Shown here: piece by piece, positions 24,056 through 34,084 of the stretch
Layout of the letters: every line of letters starts with the position of its first letter
How positions within the stretch are numbered: position 1 is the first letter of the stretch
Source: Coenobita brevimanus
Lineage: Eukaryota > Arthropoda > Malacostraca > Decapoda > Coenobitidae
NCBI GenBank assembly: GCA_032717465.1
Contig: CM064712.1
Location: 22,341,785-22,405,784, forward strand
Reading direction: 5' to 3'
Length of the DNA stretch: 64,000 nt
Program-made: the position numbers and the translations under genes
The notes under the pieces: model-generated
Seen by the model: the letters and a program-made list of their open reading frames with translations, nothing else
Database searches by the model: none
Told to the model about the DNA's origin: nothing

Positions 24056-25477
24056 ATGACAGGAATATTTTCGCCACCACCCACGTTAATACCAGATGAC
24101 ACACAAATTGCCACAACATCAGACTCACAATTAAGAGACAGCCCACCCAATGTACAACCCACACCACACGTTACAGATAAGGAAACAAATACGGGAGTTT
24201 CGGATGATGAGTGGGAAACCCCTTCAGACGTTGAGAGTATCGACTTCGCAGCTGCCTTAAATACGTATGCCAATATACTTAACAGGGTTCACCGGTCCGG
24301 TCATACATATTCTACCATTCCCTCACATAACGATAAACTCGTACAAGTTGAATTAACAGGGCAATCATTAAATATGAATCAAGAAACAAATACTGCTGAT
24401 CTAAAAACCACACCTCACGTTTTTGTGTATCACGAGGATAAGACTGCCCCAAAATTCTCTGGCACAGACAAGGATCGCATTGATGTCATTTCATTAATCA
24501 GTCAGTGCGAACAAATGTTCATCAAGCGCCACATACTAGATGAACAAGAGAAAATTGCTATTTTTTCATCTTGCATAAGCCAGGAAAGATGTCCAGCAAG
24601 CAATTTATTGCGCTCTGATAAGCTACATCGTGCTAGGACATATGATGAATTTAAAACTGAATTTCTGAAGATTTTTTCTGGAGGTATGAACTTCTTGCCA
24701 GGTATAATTCCAGAATTACATAAAATTGTAGATCTTGTAAGGGAGCACACTACAAACCATGTGCTCAGTGAAATAACTGCTGATGTCTCCACAATCAAGA
24801 GAACCCTATTAGCTACTCTGGAGAATTCTAAGTGGATAACAGATGATGGAAAGATGTCCCCAGACCTCGTCGTGGACATCATTGGTTATGTAGCTGCCTT
24901 GTGTAAATTACCTGATAGAACCCTTAAGATCGCCAAAACAATCGCGTACATCCCTGGAATGTGCTTACTAGACTTAATGAACGAGGTAGAGATGCAGTGC
25001 AGTAAAGCAGGTGTGGTCGACACACATGCACATTCTGGTAGAATCAGGGTACCTGAGACAGTATCAGCTGTGAAAACATCAACACCGACCCCAAACAGAG
25101 AACAAAATCGATCGCGACCTGAAATGAGGCAGCCCAAACAAACAAAGACGCCTAGACCTCGTTCCCACACGCCTTCCTACAGGCAGTTTCATAAGTTTTC
25201 GCGCAGCCCGAGCAGGTCTCGCGCCATAAACAACACTTTTTATGGGAAATCACCTCGTAGGTCACAGTCAAGGGATAGGTCCATTCTGTGTCATTACTGT
25301 GCAAAACCAGGACACACAAGGTATGAATGCTTTATCAAGGCAAAAGAGGATAATCAAAAGACACAAGGATTTGGTCCTTACTGTAGACATCATAGATACC
25401 AAGGGCACTGGACCAGTGATTGCAAAACAGTAGAAAAAATTGTGTCTATGTTCAAATCGGGGAAGACCAAGTCATGA
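24056..25477 (+). CDS. gag: gag, intact, 473 aa with two zinc knuckles
   Basis: Starts at the first ATG after the leader. The N-terminal region (1-100) is acidic and Thr/Pro-rich. Residues 115-300 look like a capsid-type helical domain (FSGTDKDRIDVISLISQCEQ, FKTEFLKIF). Residues 345-405 are basic and Arg/Ser/Pro-rich. The C-terminus has one regular knuckle (C-X2-C-X4-H-X4-C, residues 412-425, CHYCAKPGHTRYEC) and a second, variant one (C-X2-H-X4-H-X4-C, 443-456). The frame is open throughout, unlike pol. The product would form the particle and bind genomic RNA. Protease lies in another frame and overlaps the end of gag by about 38 nt. Confidence 0.88.
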   Translation: MTGIFSPPPTLIPDDTQIATTSDSQLRDSPPNVQPTPHVTDKETNTGVSDDEWETPSDVESIDFAAALNTYANILNRVHRSGHTYSTIPSHNDKLVQVELTGQSLNMNQETNTADLKTTPHVFVYHEDKTAPKFSGTDKDRIDVISLISQCEQMFIKRHILDEQEKIAIFSSCISQERCPASNLLRSDKLHRARTYDEFKTEFLKIFSGGMNFLPGIIPELHKIVDLVREHTTNHVLSEITADVSTIKRTLLATLENSKWITDDGKMSPDLVVDIIGYVAALCKLPDRTLKIAKTIAYIPGMCLLDLMNEVEMQCSKAGVVDTHAHSGRIRVPETVSAVKTSTPTPNREQNRSRPEMRQPKQTKTPRPRSHTPSYRQFHKFSRSPSRSRAINNTFYGKSPRRSQSRDRSILCHYCAKPGHTRYECFIKAKEDNQKTQGFGPYCRHHRYQGHWTSDCKTVEKIVSMFKSGKTKS

Positions 25478-26012
25478 CAAAAAACGAACAAACGTAAAGA
25501 AGAACAAGGTTAAACTTCACATAGGAGGCATGTTGGGAAATGAGTGTATCTTGATACCAGCTGTATGTGAGGATCAAAACGTTTCCTTATTTTTAGATAC
25601 AGGCTCTCCAGTGAACTTAATAACACATGAAGAACTAAATAGAATTCTTAAAAATAAAAAGAAAGTAACTTTTCTGGATGAAGCTGATTTAGAATTAAAC
25701 ACAGTAGATGGTCAAGAGATTACAGTAAAAGGTATGATAAGATTAAATCTCAGTTTCACAGAAACTACAAGACCATTCTCTGCATTGTTCTATATCGTTG
25801 AAAACTTAGCAATTAAAGCTCATATGTTACTGGGCTTAAGATCCATGAGAACTGAGAACATAACTATACTCCCACAAATGAATGGAATAGACTTTGATAA
25901 TGAATTTATAGAGGAAATACTTTCAGAGCCCTCACCGATTGGTAGAAGAGAGCCAAAAGAATTGGTAATATTAAAGGCTTTAACAAACATACACAAACAG
26001 ATGAGTGTATAG
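25440..26012 (+). CDS. pol: retroviral-type aspartic protease, start of pol
   Basis: This frame is shifted relative to gag and overlaps its last 38 nt, so expression by ribosomal frameshifting is likely. There is no ATG at the start. The active site is LFLDTGSPVNLI (Asp-Thr-Gly), and AHMLLGLRSM resembles the second conserved hydrophobic-G motif of such proteases. The frame ends at 26012 after ALTNIHKQ. A neighbouring frame carries plausible continuation (26000-26270), so the stop reflects a frameshift rather than a true end. Confidence 0.8.
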   Translation: MCLCSNRGRPSHDKKRTNVKKNKVKLHIGGMLGNECILIPAVCEDQNVSLFLDTGSPVNLITHEELNRILKNKKKVTFLDEADLELNTVDGQEITVKGMIRLNLSFTETTRPFSALFYIVENLAIKAHMLLGLRSMRTENITILPQMNGIDFDNEFIEEILSEPSPIGRREPKELVILKALTNIHKQMSV

Positions 26013-26516
26013 ATCCACTTACACCAGCAACCCCATCCTCCAGAATTAGTGACCCAGATAACAGTACTGATTTATCAATTTTTCCAGCCCATCTCACTAA
26101 TGATTTGGTTATACCACCTAATTCATACATGAAGGTTACCATAAAGAGCAAATTACGGAATAGTACTGTTCTTGTCTTAGAAGAATTATGTAAAGTAAAA
26201 AGGATTGTCAGTAGAAAACGCATTATGTCATACGAACGACGAAGGGCTAACTCAGATATTCATTATTAATCACATGAATGGGGAAGTTCAGTTGAAGAAG
26301 GGAACTTGCATAGTTAATATTGAAAAATGTTTAGCCCCTGTGAAGGAAATAAATATTGGTGGAGTAACAAGTGAGATAAAATCTACGGATAGAGAAAGAA
26401 TAAAGAGAATTTAATTCACTCAGGTGAATTTGACGAAGAAAATGATTTGTTAACCCTGCTGGAAACACACAGGGACACCGTAGCATTGCCCTGGAGAACA
26501 ATTAGGGTGTACTAAC
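26013..26516 (+). pseudogene. protease-RT linker, frameshifted
   Basis: Coherent protein-like sequence switches frame twice. One frame includes IDPLTPATPSSRISDPDNST and NDLVIPPNSYMKVTIKSKL up to about 26205. The next (26205-26414) continues with VENALCHTNDEGLTQIFIIN and IVNIEKCLAPVKEI. A further shift precedes the RT. These are the usual residues between protease and RT in gypsy pol; the copy is broken here. Confidence 0.6.
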
Positions 26517-27391
26517 TTGATTAATCACATGATTAATGTGCACCCAGAAACACCACAAATTTTCGTACCAGCTTATCGCATACCACACTCCCAACGTACA
26601 CTTGCAAATCAGTATGTCGATGAAATGTTAAAGCTTGGAATTATTGAGCCTTCAGTTTCTCCGTGGAACGCTCCCTTTTCTTTGTGCCCAAGAGAAATGG
26701 AGAAATGCGTGCGGTAGTAGATTACCGTAAACTAAATAATCACACAATCCCTGACAGATTTCCCATGCCATTGCTAAGTGATGTTCTACAGAATATTGGT
26801 CCTGAGAATAATATATTCTCGACCATCGATCTCCTAAACGGATACTATCAGATTCCGGTATCTCAGGAGTCACGTAAATACACTGCCTTTTCAACAAACA
26901 GAGGCCATTATCAATACACAAGAATGCCAATGGGACTGAGGACAGCCCCCGGTACGTTCCAGCGTCTTATGAATTACGTATTGTCCGGAATTTTAGGACA
27001 AGGAATATTTGTTTATCTTGACGATATTATTATCACAACGAAGAATATTAAGGATCATCTCAGGAAATTAGACTTACTCTTACAAAAGCTTAGTGATGCT
27101 GGATTAAAAATTAAACTTTCTAAATGCAAATTTTGCTTTAAGGAAATAAATTTCTTAGGCCACAAATTAAGTTCTGATGGTATTCACACCACTGATGACA
27201 AAATACAGGCAGTGAGAGATTTTCCTGAACCCACTACGACTGACGAAGTTAGACAATTTTTAGGTCTGGCTGGGTACTATAGGTCATTCGTACCACAGTT
27301 CTCTCATATAGCCTTCCCTCTATTCCAACTACTCAAAAAAGATGCTGTATTCCAATGGGAAGAAGAACAAAAAGGGCATTTAACAATCTAA
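26517..27391 (+). pseudogene. pol: gypsy reverse transcriptase
   Basis: The first part (26517-26717) shows VPAYRIPHSQ and MLKLGIIEPSVSPWNAPF. A shift in the T-rich stretch at about 26667-26680 leads into 26663-27391 with FVPKRNGEMRAVVDYRKLN, STIDLLNGYYQIPV (first catalytic Asp), YTRMPMGLRTAPGTFQRLMN, YLDD (residues 118-121 of this frame) and FLGHKLSSDGI. All catalytic blocks are present. A frameshift near 27385 separates it from RNase H. YLDD is the variant seen in many errantiviruses. Confidence 0.9.
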
Positions 27392-27932
27392 AAATTAAAC
27401 TAACGAATGCACCTTGTTTAGCATATCCAGATTACACTAAATCATTTCTTATTTGTACAGACGCATCAGTTAAAGGATTAGGTGCTGTACTGATGCAGGA
27501 AGATAAAAGAGGAAAGAATCAACCAATTGCATTTGCCAGCAGACAGACAAGAGGTGCGTAGAAAAATTATAGCACTACAGACTTAGAGGCACTTGCAGTG
27601 ATTTTTGCATTCCAAAGTTTCGAGATTTGGTATATGGTTACGAAATCCACTTATTCACCGACCATAAACCACTGGTGGGTATGTTTAAAGAAAAACTCCT
27701 TTCTGGGAGGAGAGCAAGATGGAAATGTACAGTTGAAAACTACAATGTACAAATACATTATATACAAGGTAAAATGAATATAGTAGCTGACGCATTATCT
27801 AGGAACCCGAACACAATTCAGGTCGCGGCGTTAGATCTCAAAGGAAATATCCCAAACCACGAGGATATCGCAAAGGCACAAAGACTTGACCCAGTATGGT
27901 CAAGTAATATACAAGTTAGAAAGTGGAGATGA
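27392..27932 (+). pseudogene. pol: RNase H domain of gypsy pol
   Basis: Segment 27355-27561 carries AYPDYTKSFLICTDASVKGL (first catalytic Asp) and QPIAFASRQTRGA, then a TAG stop (27559-27561) where related elements continue into NYSTTDLEALAV; that phrase follows directly after the stop. Another shift near 27615 leads to 27627-27932 with EIHLFTDHKPLVGMF (catalytic Asp), IHYIQGKMNIVADALSRNP. There is one stop and one frameshift. A further shift near 27905 precedes the integrase leader. Confidence 0.85.
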
Positions 27933-29292
27933 CATACAATTACCCAAACTTCATGTCCCACTTGAACAATTCACAATGGTCAATAATACATTATACAAAA
28001 TTAACTCTAAACAACCAAAACGCCAAAGAAATACTAACCAGTTGGTAGTACCCCAATGACATGATACCCCAAGTATTACGAATGATACACGACAGCCCAC
28101 ATGCAGGACACCCTGGAAAGGATAAGACATTCAACCAAGCCCAGCTATTATATTACTGGCCTTCATTACGAAGAGATATACACAATCATATAGACAGATG
28201 CGAATCATGTGCGAAACACAAAGGATACCCAATCACACCTGCACCGATGGGTAATTACCCAGTACCACATCAACCATGGGACGTTGTCGCTGTTGATTTA
28301 CTCAAGATGCCATTATCATACAATAATAACCTATACTTATTCGTAGCAACGGATCATTTTTCCCGTTATGTCATTTCAGCTCCAATTAAAGATAAGACAG
28401 CAGAGACAGTAGCAAAGGCAATAACAGATAATGTAATATGTCGCTTTACTACCCCAAAGGTATTAATAAGTGATAATGGAGGAGAATTTAATTCTGAGAT
28501 CTTACAAGAAATATGTAAACAATACAACATTAAAAAGGTTAACGTTTTGGCCTATCACCCAGCATCGAATGGGTTGGTAGAGAGACAAAATAAAAGGTAT
28601 TAGATGTGCTACGACACATTCTCAGTGAAAATTATGCAAGCTGGGATGATTGGATTCCCAGAGTAGAGGCCTCCATTAATGGGTCTATAAATAAATCCAT
28701 TGGTGACACACCACATTTCATTATATATGGCACAGATAAAAAATTACCATATGAGCTCCTAGAAGGTGACAGCATGCCTATATACAATTACGATGATTAC
28801 TCTAAACTCCGTTTACGTGAATTCCAGGACATTCACAAAAGAGTGCAAAACAATTAACGATGTCCAAGGAAGAAATGACGGAGGCATTTAACAAGAAGGC
28901 AAAAGATTCACCTATCAGTTTAGGAGACATTGTTTACGGAGTCATTCATACGAGATAATAAATTATCCCCTAAATTTGAGGGCCCATACAGAGTAATTAA
29001 CATAAAGGCAAACAAAGTTTTAATTAAGTCACTTTCAAGTGGCGAGGAAAAACAAGTTCATATTGACCATTTAAAACGAGTTTCAAGGGAATTATCACAT
29101 AATTATTCAGCCTCGGATACAACCGAACAGGTGAACGTACCTCAAGAAACCAAGCAAGAACACAACAATGATTACAAAAAGAAATTAAGGTCATATACCA
29201 AACAATCGAACATAGGTGCAACTATTCCAATGAAATCTACAGTACATCATTTACGAGAATTAAATATCGATTTAAACTCCTTCTATAAATGA
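27933..29292 (+). pseudogene. pol: gypsy integrase, several frame breaks
   Basis: A short leader (about 27925-28055) lies in another frame. The frame 28061-28603 holds the HHCC zinc module (H...H...CESC) and the catalytic core with VAVDLL (Asp), ISDNGGEF (Asp) and HPASNGLVERQN (Glu). It breaks at a TAG near 28601. Frame 28606-28857 continues with LRHILSENYASWDDWIP and TPHFIIYG. A last break precedes 28930-29292, which has LSPKFEGPYRVINI, a GPY/F-type C-terminal module. All catalytic residues survive, but at least three breaks prevent a full product. Confidence 0.88.
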
Positions 29293-29381
29293 AATAACAG
29301 CCAACCGTAACGCACATCATCACTATCATCAACCACAGCTTTATAGGAAATTAATAGATTTTTTTTTTTCGGTAGGTTACG

Positions 29382-31082
29382 ATGAAGGGACTTATGCTAT
29401 GGATTCTCCTATACATAGTAAGAGTATATGCGCACCTAGACCCCAAGCATATAGTACGACAAGGATGCCTCATAGCTCCAACGGCATTACACAATCGTCA
29501 AGGACGTCATGAGTATTGAAATAAGTCTAGATTACTTGTATGACTTACCTACTTATATAGAAAGACTTGCGACGCCTCGATGCGAACTCTGGACTTCAAG
29601 ATAGGGAATTATGTTTCACAATCACATATCACCAAGGAAGTGGATGAAATGGTGAAGTTAGCGAAATGGAAACTAGAACAGGCGAAGTCAACTATGCTCG
29701 TCATGATCCAAGATCTCCCATCTTATGGAACAGAGGTGCTGAGCGACAGGAACAACATCACACGTACTCGCCAAAAGCGCGGTTTGTTCGATCTGGGCGC
29801 CCAAATTCTTGGGAACATCTTTGGATTGGCTACAGAGGATGACCTTAAAGAAATAAACAAAAAATTTAATAAGATAGCTCAGGTACTAACATACCAAGAT
29901 AAATTCATCACAGGACAGAACTCGGCAATGAAAACAATTGTGAAAAATCTGAAACAAGCAGAAAACGTAGCTCTCGAGAGTATAGATAAAATAAATGACT
30001 TGGAGGGTAACGTTACCCTTTTCCAGCACTTCTCCATCATCACAGAACATATTGACACGATTCTACTACAATTAGAGAACACTAGAGATCATTTCAGGGC
30101 ACTTATGCAAGGAATTTCGAATGCTGGTGATGGCAAGATCACAAATGACTTACTCCCAGTTCATGAGCTACGTCAGATAGTTAGTCAAGGCATACATAAA
30201 CATAAATTGAAGCCATTGTTCCGCAGTAGGGAATTTATGCAATATTACCCGTACTTGGAAGCAACACTAACACCAACATCAGTGATAGTTCATGTACCAT
30301 TCATCACGGAAGACCTGTTCACAGTATACCAAATACACCCCTTCCCCTATAGAAACAACAACACTTTAGTCATCATCAACATCAACACAGACACCGAACT
30401 CATCATGGTCTCCAAGAGACGAGACACTGTCACTTTCGCAAGTGAGTCAACGATTGAGCGAAGTGCCGCACATCCTTACATGCTGTTCATCTTTGTCCTG
30501 CGTACATTTTCACGTTTCAGCCTACTGATACGGTCCCTTGTGAAATGGCTATCATCAGCAATAACAATATTCATCATCATTGCAACTTCACTTTTGCTCC
30601 AGATAAACTTGTACACCATCAACGCATTGGACACTCGCAGTTTTTTTTATTTCCCTCATAACACATCAGTTTACATAGTCTGTCCAGATATACCACCATC
30701 TCATACATCAGCCTCAGGATTATACATAGCACCAGACTACTGTGCGGTATTTACACCATCCACGTCTACTTTTTCCACCATCAATCACTACGCCATTATC
30801 AACCATACACACAAACATTTCCACCCCATGCCTTATATGAACTTAAACATGAGCACAAGTATTAAGCTGACTTCACCTAAGTTTGAAACTATGCAGCTAA
30901 TCAATGAAACAATGAAGCCCTGGGAAGATTTGAGTTTGAGTATGTTCAACCCATATTATGTGTATAGCCAAGCACCTTCTGTCTTTATAATTATCTGCAT
31001 TGTAGTTGCAGTATTGCTGTTGGCCATGCACAGAATGCATGCAAGAATTGCTAATTTGGAGTCATTGTTGGGGGAGAGTTAA
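29382..31082 (+). pseudogene. env: envelope-like fusion protein, broken near N-terminus
   Basis: The ATG at 29382 opens a 17-residue signal-peptide-like start (MKGLMLWILLYIVRVYA). In-frame TGA codons at 29517 and 29541 interrupt it; the neighbouring frame is open across this gap, suggesting paired small indels. From 29580 the frame runs 500 codons. It has a furin-type RQKR site (residues 64-67) followed at once by a Gly/Phe-rich fusion-peptide-like segment, a helical stretch (residues 80-180), an internal hydrophobic stretch (about 320-345), several N-glycosylation sequons, and a C-terminal membrane anchor (467-483) with a 17-residue tail. This layout matches errantivirus envelope and baculovirus F-type proteins. 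The role in cell entry is inferred from family only. Confidence 0.85.
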
Positions 31083-31597
31083 CATAAAAGTTAACCACCC
31101 TGAATGAAGTGTATATATTTTGTATATAGTATTAATTATATATAAAAAAAAAAAAAAAATAAAAAAAAAAAAAAAATAATAATAATAATAATAATAACAC
31201 AAAGAAGAATGACCCATATATGACAAACCAGTACCATTATCTTTGAATGAAATATTAATAACTCTTACAATAATCTTAATTTTAAACTATTTTTATTCTT
31301 GCATGTATGCATTTCACTATAATAACCCAAGTACATACTGTATTACAGTTAAATAATTTACTTTAATGCATTTATTCCAATATGTATTCAACTTATTTAA
31401 AAATGTAATATTACTGAATAATCACTATTTACTATGAATAATATATGTATACAATATTCATACAATTATGTTACTTTACAATATTATGTATTTCACTTAA
31501 TTAGCTTATAAGTTCATTATAATGTGTATGTAGTATGTATTAATATAATATAACTATTAAATGTCGATGGTGCGCCATTTTCGCGCGGCCGAGCAAA
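31083..31597 (+). other. gypsy 3' untranslated region, AT-rich
   Basis: Highly AT-rich. It has two poly-A runs and an (AAT)n microsatellite (31145-31197). I see no clear polypurine tract next to the 3' LTR; the last bases before it are GCGCGGCCGAGCAAA. Confidence 0.7.
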
Positions 31598-32135
31598 TAT
31601 GGGACTACATAATAGATAGATAAATAAATAGATAGATAGAGAGACAGATAGAAGCAGGAAGTCAAATGATGAGAAGGTGTTGTGTCTGCTAGAATCTAGC
31701 AGCGCTAAACATTACACGGAGGAAAGCTGACGACAGCGGCCAGTAAGGAGATGATGCAGTTAGCTGTCAGCAGTCCTCTCGTGAGAAAGTTCTGTTGCCA
31801 TGAGGAACATACGTGACACACACACCCTACTACACCAGATTTTAGGAAAGAGAGTTTAGAAGGAGACAAGCGACCCTAGAGAGAGGTCGAGACGGAGATT
31901 AGTCTTAGAACAGAGAGAGAGAGAGAGATAGCGAGACAGGGAGGTAGCTACCCAGGACTTATACTATTATACCTGTTTAATATTTCCAAGACAAATAAAA
32001 ATAGTCCCATACTATTCTTTACCTCTCCCGTCACTACATGACATCTGGTGGGGAAACTACTACAAGATATAAAAGCCGCTCGACCACAAGTCTAAAATAT
32101 ACTTCTCTACAAGTAACTACAAAGTCTTTATGACA
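31598..32135 (+). repeat. 3' LTR
   Basis: Direct copy of 22521-23060 with one fewer AG dinucleotide; no other difference was found by eye. It is followed by AGTC matching the left flank. Confidence 0.93.
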
Positions 32136-32139
32136 AGTC

Positions 32140-32395
32140 AAGAGTTTATACGTCTCCTAACTATCTTGTTAATATGTTTTTCAGGTGACAAACTATCCTG
32201 ATCCAGCACTCCCAAATCTTTCTCTTCTCTTGCTTTTGTGATTGGTTCATTACCCATCAAATAATTCAGTGATGGCTTCTTCGTAGTTTTACCCATTTCC
32301 AATATTTTACATTTCTTTGCATTGAATTTCATTTCCCACATCCAGCTCCAATCATGTAATCTATCCAGATCCTCCTGCAGCATTTTACAATCCTC
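32140..32395 (-). pseudogene. CR1-like LINE, RT segment upstream of the gypsy insertion
   Basis: Minus-strand frame 32383-32138 reads LQEDLDRLHDWSWMWEMKFN, KCKILEMGKTTKKPSLNYLM and EEKDLGVLDQDSL..EKHIN. These are CR1/L2-type motifs that normally lie just before the segment found at 22492. Together the two pieces show where the gypsy element landed. Confidence 0.8.
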
Positions 32396-32416
32396 CTCAA
32401 GATCTTTGCATCATCA

Positions 32417-32418
32417 TT

Positions 32419-32470
<52 letters not shown>

Positions 32471-32530
32471 AAGTGAGTGAGAGTGAGAGAGAGAATGAGT
32501 AAGAGAATGACTGAGTGAGTGAGTGAGATG
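32417..32530. repeat. (TG)n followed by (GA)n microsatellite
   Basis: About 45 bp of TG repeats, then interrupted GA/GAGT repeats. The proline-, serine- and leucine-rich frames across this block are low-complexity translations. Confidence 0.95.
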
Positions 32531-34084
32531 GGGTGCGGGAGTAATAGTTCTTGTCTTTCTCCCTGTCCCCCTGCCTTCCCCCACCCTTTCTTATTTCCCT
32601 TCCCTTCACCCTCACCCTTCCCCACCCCTGCTTGTCTCCCTGCCTGTCCCCCCACCCACCCCGCCCCCTGTTTAGCTTACTGTCAGTGTGCTGTCAGTTG
32701 CCCTTAACTGTGCCTCCCACTGCCTCACCTTATTGCATGTGATGTTTACTGTCTCATTTTGTAGCTGATGCAGTCCGTGCTTTGTCTGTCACCTGCTGCA
32801 TTGTGTGCTTTCCAACCATAATTTTTTTCCTTGTGCCACATTCTGTCTATCATTGGCTGCATAGTATGACTTTGAAACATAAATTGGGGCCTCCTGCCTC
32901 ATTATATCCATCGTCATCCCATAGGCCCTTGCCTGTAAAAAATGAGCAGCTTCCTCTGACTGTGTTATATCTATTTTTTCCACATTGTGACATTTTTTGG
33001 ACACAAAATGGCACCTCCTGTGTTATGTGAGTTTATCGCTATAGGTTCGCACATTATGCAAGTGCTGACTGTATATGTTTGTGATGTTTTGTGCTGGCTT
33101 CAGGTCCCTGAAATGGTTTTTCGGGGCTTACAGGTGTAATTTGCTACTGTATGGGCATTTTCTGGGGGAAGTGTCCCAAACTCGCTGATCACCCCATTCA
33201 CTGGGGTCTGTGTCTCCTAACCCCCGCGAATATGGGGGGAGACCTGTATTTAATATGGTGAAAAACACTGTGACATAAAAGTGTTGCTCACTTCAACCAC
33301 AGAACCTTCAGTGCTAAGCTTTTCAAAGTACATACGATATACTTGACTGCTGTCTGTCTTAAAATTTAGAAAGCATGACATTTTTAGTGTGTGTGTGTGT
33401 GTGGTTGTAATGTAAGCCACTACAGTACACTATACTACCTGTATATGTGGTTGGCATACACTGGACTTAGTCCTTCATGTCATATATAATGGAATGTTGT
33501 TTTTTCAGGAAATGAGGAATGGCCCTTGACTATTAGAGTGTTAAATCCAGTCTCAGAAATTAAAGCTGGTGTATCTTTTCAACTTTGCTTTAACTCTAGG
33601 TTGGTCTGACCTGATTTGTCTAATGACCAAAATGTTATCTACTTTTAAGTATATTTTTTGTTTCATTTTATAGCTGATGGCCTGCCGGCCTAGGTTTTAC
33701 ATGTGGTACTTTCAAATGCAAATGTTGTGTATTATCTGGGTAATGATCAGAAGCTTACATACGGTACATGTTTCATATACAGTATTGTTTATTACTAAAG
33801 TTTGGCTTAGATTTAGATGCTAAATATTATGTGTTTACTCTCTGTCAAATGACTGAGTGTTGCGTACCTTTAGGGAAGCATAAAAGTTACAGGATGTGCT
33901 TTGAATTTTCTATTATTTGCCCAGTGGCAGAGTTGTAACATATGAGCATCAGTGTGTCCTAATAACATTTTAAAATGTAAAGGTGTAGTACAATTATCAT
34001 TTTATAGCTTCTTTAAAATAAATATCCAAATAAAAATGCTAAAGGAATTGTGATCTTTCGATGTAGTTCAATATATTAATATAA
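32531..34084. other. no gene; holds a lone Tigger-type right end
   Basis: No supported coding sequence. At about 33100-33248 the sequence ends TAACCCCCGCGAATATGGGG and GGAGACCTGTA, resembling the right terminus of the Tigger at 40470-40511 (TAACCCCCGCGAAGACAGAG). No matching left end was found. A short (TG)n lies at 33390-33403. Confidence 0.5.

Larger units (their letters stand above)
22521..32135 (+). mobile_element. gypsy-class (errantivirus-like) LTR retrotransposon with env
   Basis: Two direct LTRs of 540 and 538 bp bound the element. AGTC flanks it on both sides (22517-22520 and 32136-32139), a 4-bp target duplication. The internal order is gag, protease, RT, RNase H, integrase, env. 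The insertion splits the CR1-like LINE, whose ORF resumes on both sides. The order and the env gene match invertebrate errantiviruses. Confidence 0.93.

Noticed and set aside
32397..32742. Pro/Ser/Leu-rich and His/Thr-repeat frames
   Set aside because: They are translations of (TG)n and C/T-rich low-complexity DNA.
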